From the NCBI GenBank assembly GCA_009746045.1, contig RPFO01001550.1:52070-116069 (forward strand): 64,000 nucleotides of DNA, given 5' to 3'. Each line of letters begins with the position of its first letter. Positions within the stretch are counted from its first letter, which is position 1. The position numbers and the translations under genes were made by a program. This document shows, piece after piece, positions 9,019 to 19,045 of the stretch. The notes under the pieces are model-generated. The model saw only the letters and a list, made by a program, of their open reading frames with translations, had not been told where the DNA came from and ran no database searches. The DNA comes from Mesostigma viride. Lineage: Eukaryota; Streptophyta; Mesostigmatophyceae; Mesostigmatales; Mesostigmataceae.

Positions 9019-10068
9019 TTACGCAAACTGGGCCATGACCGAATGCACGGCCTCCACAACTTTCTTCTCCATAGAAGGGGACACTCGTCCCTTGTCATCC
9101 ACGTCCGGGGTGTGCCCCGTCAGATTAAGACGGTTGATCACCGCATCACACACGTCCCATTCGAAGTGGCGCACGTAGTAGACGGGCATGGCGTACACGG
9201 TGTGCGAGATGTACAGGTTGCGCATCACGCTGATGATGACGCCTCGAAAACCCATGTCCCTGGGGATGTGAGACAACCGCAGCTTGTGTAGCTTGAAGTC
9301 CAACTCGAGGATGGTAGCATGCATGTCGTGCAAACCCATCAACGAATTCTTGGCCTCTGTCACCTCCCTCGCCTTGTTCCTCCAGCTCTCTTCCAGCGCC
9401 GCCACCTCCTTGCACTTGACCTTAAGCTTCTCCTCCAGGGCAGCCACCTCCCTGCACTTGTCATCCAGGACCTTGGCGTGTGAAGCGTCACCCTCCATCC
9501 TGCTCCTCTCCACCAGGTCTCGAGCGTGCGTGACGCCCATGATGGCGTAGTTGAGCCGCTTAACCTCCTCCTGCAGGTAGCTCATGGACTTATCCATTGC
9601 CTCCCCATCACGTTGGCGTTTCTCGCGAGCCTGTCGCTCGTCATCCACCAGCACCTCTGCGACGGTGGCCAAGAGGTGCAGCTGGGTGTTGTGATGGAAA
9701 AGGTGAGTGTACCCCCACCCATTCTCAGCAAAAATGACCTCCAGTTCCCCCAGCTCCTTGACAAGCTTGCGGGCCAGGCAGATCTCTACAGCCACAATGG
9801 GATGAAAAAGCACCCTGGCGCCGTCGAACACCCGTGCGAAATGCGCACGCCCCTTTGTTTGCAGCCTGGCATTAACCTCCTGCAACACTTTGACGTACCG
9901 TGGGAAATTGCACATCTTCCTGTTGCTATTCTTGAAGTATTTGTTCAGCCATGGAGCTTCAATGTAGGACTCGACATCATCAATGTTCTTGGCAGGTGTG
10001 GCAGAAATGGCATTGGGGTCTCTCGTGCGAAAATGGTCATCCATGGCCGTCATAGTCTCGTACGACAT
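9019..10068 (-). CDS. Coiled-coil protein with KilA-N/BRO-like N-terminus
   Basis: Using ATG 10068 the product is about 349 residues; an upstream in-frame start at 10116 is possible. Residues 25-105 resemble a divergent KilA-N/BRO-type DNA-binding module (ESYIEAPWLNKYF, then VLFHPIVAVEICLARKL). Residues 130-240 are a long coiled coil containing two internal repeats built on KCKEVAALEE. The last 100 residues contain hydrophobic and aromatic blocks (MPVYYVRHFEW). KilA-N plus a coil is a common giant-virus layout for DNA-binding regulators. The family call is weak because the diagnostic residues are poorly kept. The antisense frames seen here are shadows. Confidence 0.6.
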   Translation of the reverse strand: MSYETMTAMDDHFRTRDPNAISATPAKNIDDVESYIEAPWLNKYFKNSNRKMCNFPRYVKVLQEVNARLQTKGRAHFARVFDGARVLFHPIVAVEICLARKLVKELGELEVIFAENGWGYTHLFHHNTQLHLLATVAEVLVDDERQAREKRQRDGEAMDKSMSYLQEEVKRLNYAIMGVTHARDLVERSRMEGDASHAKVLDDKCREVAALEEKLKVKCKEVAALEESWRNKAREVTEAKNSLMGLHDMHATILELDFKLHKLRLSHIPRDMGFRGVIISVMRNLYISHTVYAMPVYYVRHFEWDVCDAVINRLNLTGHTPDVDDKGRVSPSMEKKVVEAVHSVMAQFA

Positions 10069-10116
10069 GGTTGAAAGAACGTGACAAGACGGGCGGGCTG
10101 CGTTGGGTTGGAACAA

Positions 10117-10249
10117 TTTCCAGCGACGATGCGTTTCTTAGTCCCTTGTTTGGCCGACAGAGATCTCCCACGCCTAGTCAGCTTCTTCTAGAAGATCTCG
10201 TGACTGGGCAGATATTTTTGGAGGCGCGCGAGATCTGCCTCGTCAGCTG
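10117..10249. other. Intergenic segment between the KilA-N-like gene and the foldback
   Basis: No gene is visible. The stretch holds several GATCT-containing palindromes (AGATCT at about 10160, 10192 and 10230) and the GC-rich string GGCGCGCGAGATCTGCC. It resembles the DNA in the adjoining foldback arm and may be part of the same repeat family. Confidence 0.4.
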
Positions 10250-11090
10250 AAATGTCGAGCAGGGAGATATTTCGTACGATTCTGAACGGAAAATCCGGTG
10301 CTGAAACAGATCCGCAGTACAGATTGCGCGAACCGTTCAGAAACCATCACCTGAACGGATTGCTGTCGAGATCTGACCTCTGACTCTGACGGCTGACAGG
10401 CGGACGTACAGATCTGGACAAAATCACCGCCGGACGGGTACAATCTGTACTTTTTTATGACGACACCCTCCTCTAGAGTCCAATATCGTGCGGGTTCCGA
10501 CACAGTCTGACACCGTCCGTACGCCTAAGCCATTTTGCCCGGCAAAAGAACCGACCTGCCGAAATTATTTTTTTGGCATACCCCTCCGAATACGTATACC
10601 ACTATACCCTATACCGTACGAATATACAACACATATATTACGTCCACTATATATAGTAATTACTATGCCCATATAATATGATATTTATGGTATTAAAGAC
10701 ACTATAGTATGGGCATATTATATAAGCCTTATAATATATAATGCCACTATTGTATATTCGTACGGTATAGGGTATAGTGGTATACGTATTCGGAGGGGTA
10801 TGCCAAAAAAATAATTTCGGCAGGTCGGTTCTTTTGCCGGGCAAAATGGCTTGGGCGTACGGACGGTGTCAGACCCCGCACGATATTGGAAGCTAGAGGA
10901 GGGTGTCGTCATAAAAAAGTACAGATTGTACCCGTTCGTCAGCTATTTCGTACAGATCTGTACTTCCGACGGTCAGCTGTCGGTGTCAGATGTCAGATCT
11001 CGTTATGGATTCCTTTTTTCCTTCTCGATTCTGGACGGATCGCTGAATCTGAACACGGGAATCTTGCGGATCGGATCCGTAGCAGAATTT
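10250..11090. repeat. Large imperfect inverted repeat (foldback element)
   Basis: The sequence from about 10370 to 10630 reappears in reverse complement at about 10740 to 11010, with weaker similarity out to roughly 10250 and 11090. Shared blocks include CGTACGGTATAGGGTATAG, GGCAGGTCGGTTCTTTTGCC and GAGGAGGGTGTCGTC. The centre (10630-10740) is very AT-rich. The arms encode similar short peptides in opposite directions, which is a by-product of the inversion and not a sign of genes. This looks like a foldback or MITE-type insertion in the space between two viral genes. I could not fix its exact ends or a target duplication. Confidence 0.75.
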
Positions 11091-11300
11091 CGCTACCAGG
11101 GGTGTGTATGAAAACATATACACCCTTTAGAAACGAAAAACGAACATTTGGGGTGCATATGAAAACATACACACCTACACCCGGCATGGAAATAATTAGT
11201 CCGCGATTTTTTCCACTCGCGCGGCAAAAAAATTTTGCTCCAAACGCGTCAGGGCATCAACGAACATATTTGGAGAGTGCAATATCACAAGCCCTGGTAA
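11091..11300. other. Spacer with short palindromes and the tail of the SprT gene
   Basis: Two near-palindromic strings built on GTGTATGAAAACATA with GGGTGT/ACACCC ends lie at 11099-11124 and about 11150-11180. A close relative with GAATTC at its centre occurs upstream of the gene at 53980 (53895-53920). The right end of this spacer (about 11285-11300) contains the original last codons and stop of the minus-strand SprT-like gene, separated from the rest of that gene by the 11301-13440 element. Confidence 0.5.
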
Positions 11301-13440
11301 AATCGGATTTCTCTGAAAATAGTTTATTAAACAGCATGCGGGAAAGAAAGGGCCGCCACAACCTTGTGGCTGTACATGCAGAAAGGCTTGTTAGACGAAT
11401 GGGGACGGCTTGTTGTTTACCGGGGAATCCTACTGGCAACTAGCTTTGCCTTTTGTAAGTCAGGCGCCGTTTGTTTGAACGGCCGGCCATGTGTTGAATG
11501 CTGACGGAAGTTGCGTCAAAAAGCTGTAATAAAATCTGATGTAACCAGCACTCACCAATTGATTGGTGTGCTGCTTGGTTGGGTAGTGTGTTCAGGGTTG
11601 CATTCGAAGAGTACACATGGCCTGACAGCTCAGACGTGTGACAGATGAGCTGGCTGGCTGAATTATTAAATTGTCAGCGTTAGGATATTTCTGGTTTTGC
11701 CGTTTTCCATTTTGACGGTAGGCTTGATAAGCATGGTCGGCGGGTTGTGACCCGTTATTGTTTCTTTGAATGTGCTCACTGAAGCAGTATGCGCGGCCTC
11801 GCTGCTATGGCGGCGGGGCTAAAGAAAATTAGGCAAAGACCCCGTCCTTGCCTGCTATGAAGTCGCGGGCTTTGCGACTTCACGGCAGGTAGGGGCGGTT
11901 TGAACGGAACGGAAATTTCGCGTTACCAATGTGCCAAGTGGTTCTGGTTGGCACCTTGCTGGGCAGCGTCTCGGTGGTCATAGAAAGTGGGCTGGGCGCC
12001 CCGCCCCGGCTGCTGGTAATTCCAGCAGCGGAGCCAATCATGTCGACTAAGAAGTCCGCAGCTGATGCGGAAACTGTGCGAAGGTCAATAGATTAATTTG
12101 GATTCCATGAGACTGCGCTGGTAGTCAGTCAGCGGCCCACCGCCTAGGGCGCTGCATGGCGCTGCCTTCGGCTTGGTGCGCGGCCCTTTTTTGTTATGGG
12201 CCAGCGAGGGATATAAGGGTGACGCGCGGCCGGCTAATTTCTTGCGTTCCGGAAGAAAATATATTTGCAAAATTTCCACAAAAGGAACCGAGTATCGGAA
12301 AGGCGTCTCGGCTGACAGTGGCAGTGTCTGGCCTTGTCGTCTCTTCCTGCTCAGCACCCGGCAGGTAGCGGTTCAAACCCTGGTGGCGTCGGAATGCGAA
12401 TTTTCTGGGTTTTTATCCGGAATAATGTTTTGCTGAGGCGGCTCCGCGGATTCGCTAACCTTTTATTGTCGGGCCCCTTAGGGGGTTATTATAGCCTTGT
12501 GCGGGCTGAGTCGCCATGAAGGAGATGTTGCGACACGCCCCACTTTGTGGTCTTTTATGGAAGCGGCTACCCTCGAGGCTGCTCGGAAGAGGGGGGGGGT
12601 CTTCTCCTTTTCTTTGTTCACTGTTATTGGGGCAACAGTGATCCTATCAAGTTTTGTTTCCTGAGCGGCGACAGTGCGGGGGAGGAGGGTAATGGCGCCA
12701 GGGACTGGGGTGGATCGGGGGGCTCTTGCTCCTGCATGCGAGGGAGACGAGATGACTACTTAAACCTGCCTTTGGCAGGGGCTCTACTCATTGTTTTCAA
12801 TCAAATGCTGGTTTTCTTGGGAGCTCAAGTGTCATAATCGGATTTCTCTGAAAATAGTTTATTAAACAGCATGCGGGAAAGAAAGGGCCGCCACAACCTT
12901 GTGGCTGTACATGCAGAAAGGCTTGTTAGACGAATGGGGACGGCTTGTTGTTTACCGGGGAATCCTACTGGCAACTAGCTTTGCCTTTTGTAAGTCAGGC
13001 GCCGTTTGTTTGAACGGCCGGCCATGTGTTGAATGCTGACGGAAGTTGCGTCAAAAAGCTGTAATAAAATCTGATGTAACCAGCACTCACCAATTGATTG
13101 GTGTGCTGCTTGGTTGGGTAGTGTGTTCAGGGTTGCATTCGAAGAGTACACATGGCCTGACAGCTCAGACGTGTGACAGATGAGCTGGCTGGCTGAATTA
13201 TTAAATTGTCAGCGTTAGGATATTTCTGGTTTTGCCGTTTTCCATTTTGACGGTAGGCTTGATAAGCATGGTCGGCGGGTTGTGACCCGTAATTGTTTCT
13301 TCCCACCCCTCCCACCCTTGGGGGGCTCTTGCTCCTGCATGCGAGGGAGACGAGATGACTACTTAAACCTGCCTTTGGCAGGGGCTCTACTCATTGTTTT
13401 CAATCAAATGCTGGTTTTCTTGGGAGCTCAAGTGTCATAA
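11301..13440 (+). mobile_element. Split-direct-repeat retroelement 1 (A1-int-B1-A2-B2), non-autonomous
   Basis: Repeat A occurs at 11301-11766 and 12836-13301, and repeat B at about 12715-12835 and 13319-13440. B1 and A2 abut directly, giving the order A1-internal-B1-A2-B2. Split direct repeats of this form are the signature of PAT/Ngaro-group tyrosine-recombinase retrotransposons and of Chlamydomonas TOC1. There is no target duplication, only an AA shared at both ends. The internal 950 bases have no convincing ORF, so it needs enzymes from elsewhere. Between A2 and B2 lies CCCACCCCTCCCACCC, a G-quadruplex pattern on the minus strand. A strong hairpin sits near 11855-11890. It is inserted in the last codons of the SprT-like gene. 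Confidence 0.85.
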
Positions 13441-14603
13441 GATGCATTTTGGTCATTCAATAGTTGTATACCGGCAGTGAGTGTGTTCTCCGCCTCACGC
13501 ACTCGACCGTCGCCAGGAAATTCTTTCTTAATTTTCTTCAACAGCTGCTGGAGTCTATCGATTACCTCGTCGCGAACTTGAATGAATTTTTGTTTAAAGC
13601 TCGATACCCACTTCCGCTTTCTTTCGATGTCATCCGCGCCATCACGGTCCTCGACTTGCGAATCTTGTAGGAGTCTGGCCTCGTCAATCTTGGCAGGTTC
13701 GATCCAACCATTCGCATTTATACCATAATCGTGCGCCATTTTAGTCAACTTGTATAGACGGTCACGCTTCTCAATTGACGTTGATTTATCGTGACGTGGT
13801 ATATTGTAGCAATATTTTGTTTGTGAATGATTGTTAAGACGGTTGTTGAGGTTAAGGAACACGGCGTCGTGCCCACCGTTGATATTTGAATAGTGTTTGC
13901 AAATGTGCAATGCAATGTGATGCGCCAATTCGTGTGATAACGTGTGAAGAAAGTGCTCCAGCAAGTTATCCACGACCACGTCATCGACTCGTGTAATGTA
14001 TCCTCCATCGAATACTTCGGCGAGTTCGTAGAATATGGGTGTGAAGTATGTGATCGCGGGTTCAATTACGCTAGTGCTCATGGAAAACCCTCTGCGGTTC
14101 TGGACATTATCTCCGTACAGCGGATCTACCACAAAACGGATGGCGTCCATGTCTATGGAGTTGTTGTAAAGGTGTGCGTTTAGCACCTTGGCGCACCTCC
14201 TAATCTTGTCGGGTGTCATGGCGAGCGGGTCAAAATTGCGCTCCAGAATCTTCTTCTTCAATACTTCGGCTACCACCTTGTTCCATCTCCATTTGGACGG
14301 TTGTGCGGGAGATTCCACGTCACCGATCCACGCGCAAGTATCTGCCCTGATGGTCCTCTGAAAATGCGCCCCTCTAGCCACGGTTTCTTTGCAGCGCTCC
14401 AAGTTTGCCTTGTACTGCTGGTACATCCTCCGCTTGTGTGCTGCGCTCCTACCCTGCAACACGTTTTTTCCATGTGTCCCGTGCGCGACCAAGAACTCCA
14501 CCCACGGATTGCTCACGCCGCATCCAGAGTCGCGATATAGACAGTGTCCGTCCGGGTCCGCAGTCAGCTTCTTGCAGTGCTTTCTGTTTGGCAAAAGCGG
14601 CAT
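13428..14603 (-). CDS. SprT-like zinc metalloprotease
   Basis: From ATG 14603 the product has about 391 residues; the frame is open to 14765 but that would overlap the divergent gene. Residues 15-85 are Cys- and His-containing (DGHCLYRDSGCGV). Residues 150-260 form the SprT-like peptidase region with the zinc-binding and catalytic HELAHH motif and a following conserved stretch (HYSNINGGHDAVF). SprT/Spartan proteases act on DNA-protein crosslinks during replication, so a replication-repair role is likely. The C-terminus is a coiled coil. The last few codons are supplied by element 1, and the original stop lies beyond it near 11285, so the protein is nearly intact. Confidence 0.75.
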   Translation of the reverse strand: MPLLPNRKHCKKLTADPDGHCLYRDSGCGVSNPWVEFLVAHGTHGKNVLQGRSAAHKRRMYQQYKANLERCKETVARGAHFQRTIRADTCAWIGDVESPAQPSKWRWNKVVAEVLKKKILERNFDPLAMTPDKIRRCAKVLNAHLYNNSIDMDAIRFVVDPLYGDNVQNRRGFSMSTSVIEPAITYFTPIFYELAEVFDGGYITRVDDVVVDNLLEHFLHTLSHELAHHIALHICKHYSNINGGHDAVFLNLNNRLNNHSQTKYCYNIPRHDKSTSIEKRDRLYKLTKMAHDYGINANGWIEPAKIDEARLLQDSQVEDRDGADDIERKRKWVSSFKQKFIQVRDEVIDRLQQLLKKIKKEFPGDGRVREAENTLTAGIQLLNDQNASYDT

Positions 14604-14667
14604 CCCGTGTGTATAACCAAAAGTCGTTTTTTTTTTTCGGGAGCAGGACTGAAGTGCGCACCACAGG

Positions 14668-15198
14668 ATGGGCAACTCAGCATCTGCCATGGAGCAAGCG
14701 GACACTGTGAGAGAAGAGGACAGGCCCCAGCTGATGGAGTGCCTGATGGAAGGATGCTTGGACATATCGGAGGGGTGCTACGAACGCTTTAAACGCATCA
14801 AGTGCCTCATGAAGCATCCCCCCCCTGAGCCAATGGACATAAAGAAGCGGTACCTGACGCTGAGACAGCTATTCCACGGCACGCGACTAGAAGGGCTCGT
14901 GGCTGCTACGAGGGAGAGCGTCAAAAAGCGCGTGCCCGCGGAGTTGGGAGTGAACATGGATGACCTATTTGAAACACAGGACACCGCGTTTGATGCGTGG
15001 AAGCAGCGGGAGTGGGAGAGGGAGGCCAGCAAGGCAGCGGAGGAAGAGTACCACCGCAACAAGAGGCTGATCAGAGAAGAATACCTGAAAAGGAAGCAGA
15101 GGCAGCAAGAGGAGGCCAGGATCGCGACACAAGAGGAGAAGAAGCGCAAAGAGATGCGAAGGCTAAACACGCATGACATCAGAAAGTTCTTTGGCTGA
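14668..15198 (+). CDS. Coiled-coil protein with possible myristoylation site and PIP-like tail
   Basis: This 176-residue product starts MGNSAS, a good match to an N-myristoylation signal. It has an N-terminal helical half, a charged coiled coil at residues 110-165, and ends with THDIRKFFG. The tail resembles a degenerate PCNA-interacting peptide, and the J-domain gene at 40980-42331 has a similar tail. It is divergent from the SprT-like gene with a 64-base shared promoter region. The family is not recognised. The myristoylation and PCNA-binding ideas are inferences from short motifs and could not both be central to its role. Confidence 0.65.
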   Translation: MGNSASAMEQADTVREEDRPQLMECLMEGCLDISEGCYERFKRIKCLMKHPPPEPMDIKKRYLTLRQLFHGTRLEGLVAATRESVKKRVPAELGVNMDDLFETQDTAFDAWKQREWEREASKAAEEEYHRNKRLIREEYLKRKQRQQEEARIATQEEKKRKEMRRLNTHDIRKFFG

Positions 15199-15705
15199 CG
15201 ACCCCCATCGTATCCAGACCCGTCATCCTCAACACTGCCATATCCTTCGTGGTCAATCCCCAATAGCATAACGTTGCTAAACTCGCGGGGGCTTGAATTT
15301 GCGTGACCAACGACAACTCGTCAAACACGCAAGACATGACTTGCCTTTTGACCGCGTGATGGGCGTGGTGCAACACCCACGCGAACGGGACGTGGTCCAC
15401 GGCTGTGTAGTAATGGGATTGGATGAGGTGGTTCTGCAGTATCCCCCCACGGCCTCCGAGTTGTCGCAGTAGACGATGGCATACGCGAAGTTTACCAGGT
15501 CGTCTGCGCGGAGACACCATCGAGACATGTAACGTCGCATTATTTCCCCTGCGTCGTAAGGGTGCAACCCACACATCTTACAGGCATCCAAAAAGTACCT
15601 TACATGCCCCTCGCACGTGACGTGACTGAGATGGGATCGGCAATTGTGACATAAGTCTGTACCCAGACCGTAGTTCTTTGTGCCGACCTGGCACACAAGG
15701 CACAT
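15179..15705 (-). pseudogene. Cys-rich viral protein broken by a frameshift at a C6 run
   Basis: The first 85 codons from ATG 15705 encode a cysteine-rich module (MCLVCQVG, LCHNCRSH, ACKMCGLHP) that probably binds zinc. The frame then shifts at C6 (15443-15448), after which the frame ending at 15179 carries on with well-formed sequence (MSCVFDELSLVTQIQ and TLCYWGLTTKDMAVLR). One inserted or deleted base explains the break. I do not recognise the family. It overlaps the end of the convergent plus-strand gene by 20 bases, which suggests that the true 3' end lies here. Confidence 0.55.
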
Positions 15706-15721
15706 TGTATTTTTTTATTGA

Positions 15722-15977
15722 TCAACGATTTGTTATTATGTCCCTTAAACACTTCAATAAATAATCCACGTCTTTGTGGGTCGTGTACACGCTCAACCCT
15801 ATCCTCACTGTGCCCTTCTCCACCTCCTCCGGTATACCTACAGCCTGCAACACGCGGCTCCTCTTGGACTTTGAGCACGCGCTGCCCACATTGGCGCAGA
15901 TGCCGTGCTTAGACAGGTGCTTTACCATCTCCCTGCCGTCCGTCCCGGGAATGGAAAAACTGATCAAGTTGCTCATA
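15722..15977 (-). pseudogene. nifS-like: NifS-like cysteine desulfurase, fragment 4 (C-terminal)
   Basis: This piece encodes the last 85 residues of a class V aminotransferase-fold cysteine desulfurase, with the active-site cysteine in GSACSKSKRSRVLQA and the typical C-terminal domain (VRIGLSVYTTHKDVDYL). Cysteine desulfurases take sulfur from cysteine with a PLP cofactor, and NifS-like genes are known in some giant viruses. It is cut from the preceding part by split-direct-repeat element 2. The near-repeat of about 14 bases reading ATG(G/A)GCAACTTGAT appears on both flanks. The gene cannot make a full protein in this state. Confidence 0.85.
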
Positions 15978-17971
15978 CATACACCCGTTTGCTCACCATA
16001 GTCACCAGCATCTTTGTTAAAACAATAAGTAGATGCATACAGACAGGTAGCGGTTACAGAACCGCTATTAAGAACTCCTTAGGCATGGCTCGCGATTACC
16101 CGCGCAGACCAGGCCACCAAAGAGGGTGGGTGGGTGGGACAAGAAAAAAGACCACAACAATGTCACTACGCCGCCAAAGTAGTCAAACTGCCCTAGCACG
16201 GGGCTGACATCAGCAACCGAGCTTAACTTAACACGCCAACCTGAGAATGTAGCGACACCTACCGTACCACAAAAACAACAACCAATCAAATACCCTTTCC
16301 GAAAGGTTCTAATTATCATTCAACAAACCGGTTCAACAAACCCGGCCCTGTCAAACTTTAAGCATAAGATTGTTTCGAGATTGTAGCACAATAGGGCCAC
16401 TGCCCCTACTAACAATTCCAGGTCGCCAGCCATTAGCCAAATCCGGTTACATCTGCCAAACCCGCCCGGTTCAGCCGACCATCCAGGCGGCTCCCGTGAG
16501 CGGCCTTATTCCCCGCCTCACTTCGAGAAACTCTTTTCAAAGAAATCCGATTCATACACCCGTTTGCTCACCATAGTCACCAGCATCTTTGTTAAAACAA
16601 TAAGTAGATGCATACAGACAGGTAGCGGTTACAGAACCGCTATTAAGAACTCCTTAGGCATGGCTCGCGATTACCCAACCTCCCCTTCCTGGCCCTCCGG
16701 TCCGCTAAAGAAGCACCATTTCCTTTCCCGTCAAAAGCTGTCCTGTCGCGATGGGCGCTCTCCGTTGCCAGAAAACAGATTTAATTCCCAGCGACTGTGA
16801 ATGCACAAAAATTCATGCACTGTCAATCGACACAGCTCGCATTTTTGACCCCACTCGGGGGCCCCCGCTGACCTCGTTGCCGACCTCTTCTCTGGTCCGC
16901 TAAGGGGTGCTGTCGCGGAACACAAAGTCAAAGCAAAAGCTGCTGACTGGCGCCGCTGATTCCAGCCGACGCCCAGTTTACAACTTTTTTGAAGAGCAAC
17001 CAACCTAGTGCCGAGCACATAAACACTCCTTCCGTACAAAAAAGTGGAAATACCACTGATTACGAAATCAAGTTGGCTTTCAGCCCTTGCCTCCTGCGCC
17101 GAGGCTCCGTGTCCCACAACGGTGACTTAAATTTTTTACCCCCCCGAGCCGCGGCGGCCCTCAAGCCAAGCCCAACCCGGAATGCAAGCATTTCCAGGTA
17201 CGAGTCAACTCAAAGGCAGGCCAGCCTGCCGACAGCCCAACCCGAGGCGCAAGCATCCCCAGGTACGGAACCATCAAGCAAGCTAGCCCTTGCCCAACCC
17301 GGCCAGCTGGCCGTTTCTTTCAAACAAACCAGCCATTAAATAATGCATCAGCCCCCGCTTCGCATTTAAACCCCGATCACCCGGACATTAATTCCGGGCC
17401 AGTGGCAGCCATGAATCCCAACCGCCTTAAGCAGCCAGGGATCATGGATGCCGGAAATTTGGTTAACAAATTTTAGCCCCGCACCCATGCTGAGCGCAAG
17501 GCTGGTGAGGCACTTCTTGTACCGCCATAGCCTCAGCCGTCGGCGCTCAGCCAACGTTTACAAGAAAAAAGACCACAACAATGTCACTACGCCGCCAAAG
17601 TAGTCAAACTGCCCTAGCACGGGGCTGACATCAGCAACCGAGCTTAACTTAACACGCCAACCTGAGAATGTAGCGACACCTACCGTACCACAAAAACAAC
17701 AACCAATCAAATACCCTTTCCGAAAGGTTCTAATTATCATTCAACAAACCGGTTCAACAAACCCGGCCCTGTCAAACTTTAAGCATAAGATTGTTTCGAG
17801 ATTGTAGCACAATAGGGCCACTGCCCCTACTAACAATTCCAGGTCGCCAGCCATTAGCCAAATCCGGTTACATCTGCCAAACCCGCCCGGTTCAGCCGAC
17901 CATCCAGGCGGCTCCCGTGAGCGGCCTTATTCCCCGCCTCACTTCGAGAAACTCTTTTCAAAGAAATCCGA
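15978..17971 (-). mobile_element. Split-direct-repeat retroelement 2 (A1-int-B1-A2-B2), non-autonomous
   Basis: Read on the minus strand, repeat A is at 17971-17560 and 16551-16140, and repeat B at 16677-16552 and 16101-15978. The order is A1-internal-B1-A2-B2, as in elements 1 and 3. A starts TCGGATTTCTTTGAA. B shares CTTATTGTTTTAA and AAGATGCTGG with element 3. Between A2 and B2 the minus strand reads CCCACCCACCCACCC, a strong G-quadruplex pattern on the opposite strand. The 880-base internal part has no believable ORF. It interrupts the NifS-like gene. Unlike the other two copies, its flanks show a 14-base near-duplication with mismatches. Confidence 0.85.
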
Positions 17972-18404
17972 ATCAAGTTGCCCATGCGCTGCTCGGGGTC
18001 AGTGGGCCCGTTGAACACGGCGCCCAGGCGCTCAAGCCCCCCCCTCGCTTGCGTTGTCAGTTCTAATACGTGTTTCCAATCGCGACGCCCCTTCCTTGAC
18101 GTGTTGATCTCAACAGCCTGCGCAAGGCTGGCGATGAGAGGAGGGCTCTCTGTCCCGGGCCGCACGCCGTGTTCTTGCCCGCCACCAAACATCATGGGCT
18201 TAACGTCCCTGATACCACCGCGCACCACTAAAGCCCCAATCCCTTTCATCCCGTGTATCTTGTGGCCAGACACCGTAAAGCTGTCCATGTATCTCCTGCC
18301 CTCTATGGGCGCCTTGCCAGCCACCTGGGTAGTGTCGGCGTGTATGTGCACATGTTTGCCCACCGCACGCCGGATAGCAGCAAAGTTCTGTATGGTACCT
18401 ATCT
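17972..18404 (-). pseudogene. nifS-like: NifS-like cysteine desulfurase, fragment 3 (PLP core)
   Basis: This fragment encodes the central catalytic core. It has the PLP-lysine motif SFTVSGHKIHG, a HADTTQVAGK segment that corresponds to the cofactor-binding Asp/Gln region, and GGGQEHGVRPGTES. All key residues of a functional enzyme are present, so decay came from insertions and not from loss of the active site. Its 5' side ends at the target duplication of the copia element (TATCT at 18400-18404), and its 3' side ends at element 2. Confidence 0.9.
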
Positions 18405-19021
18405 AGTTAACGTAAAGGATTTACGTTAGATGGATAGAGATTGTTACGCTCTTTCCAACGGCACCTTGAACGCCTCATTTGGTTAAGGAACGTAAAAGTT
18501 ATGACGTTTCCTAGGCTGTGCCGACAGTACCCGGCGCGCCACTGTGGGCGCGTACGGACACAGGATGTACAAGTGTCACTTTGATAGTCCGCAGGACGTT
18601 GACAGGACTTGTACAGGACTTGATGGTCAATTGATAGGTAGGCGCACTGTAGCGCGCCAGGACCTATGAGACAATTGATGCTGACTAGTGTACGGATAGG
18701 TCCACAGGACTAGCCGTATGGACAATTGATAGATCTGCGCGCCAAAGGCGTGCCAGAGTCTGTGTAATCAATTGATTGACAGTTCAGCTGTGACAGTGCA
18801 GCTGAATACTTGGACGCGTCCCTAGTAAGCTATATGAGTGACTTGGTCACACCGGGACGCTAGTTCTTGCGTGCACGTTCTCTTGGCACTGCGACCCTGT
18901 CGTCTGTGCTGCGTGCAGTCTTGGAAGTGACGTGACTTACGTCTGTGTTTCCTGATTGTTAATAAAGGCAACTTCCTGCAAGAACCATGGCGGAATTCGT
19001 GGCATTCTTACCCTCACAACT
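18405..19021 (+). repeat. 5' LTR of the copia-like element
   Basis: The LTR starts AGTTAACGTAAAGG and ends CCCTCACAACT. Its first 25 bases include the near-palindrome TAACGTAAA...TTTACGTTA. A TATA-like string (CTATATGAG) lies near 18828 and an AATAAA signal near 18961, so U3, R and U5 can be roughly placed. Confidence 0.95.
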
Positions 19022-19045
19022 CGTATTACACGCTCTGTCAAAAAG

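Noticed and set aside
12005-12040. GGTAATTCCAGC string like the small-subunit rRNA 530 loop
   Set aside because: The match is short and isolated within the internal region of split-direct-repeat element 1. Flanks do not resemble rRNA.
11301-13440. Reading element 1 as a TRIM with ordinary LTRs
   Set aside because: The outer ends are A and B, not the same repeat, and there is no target duplication. A1-int-B1-A2-B2 explains all four repeats.
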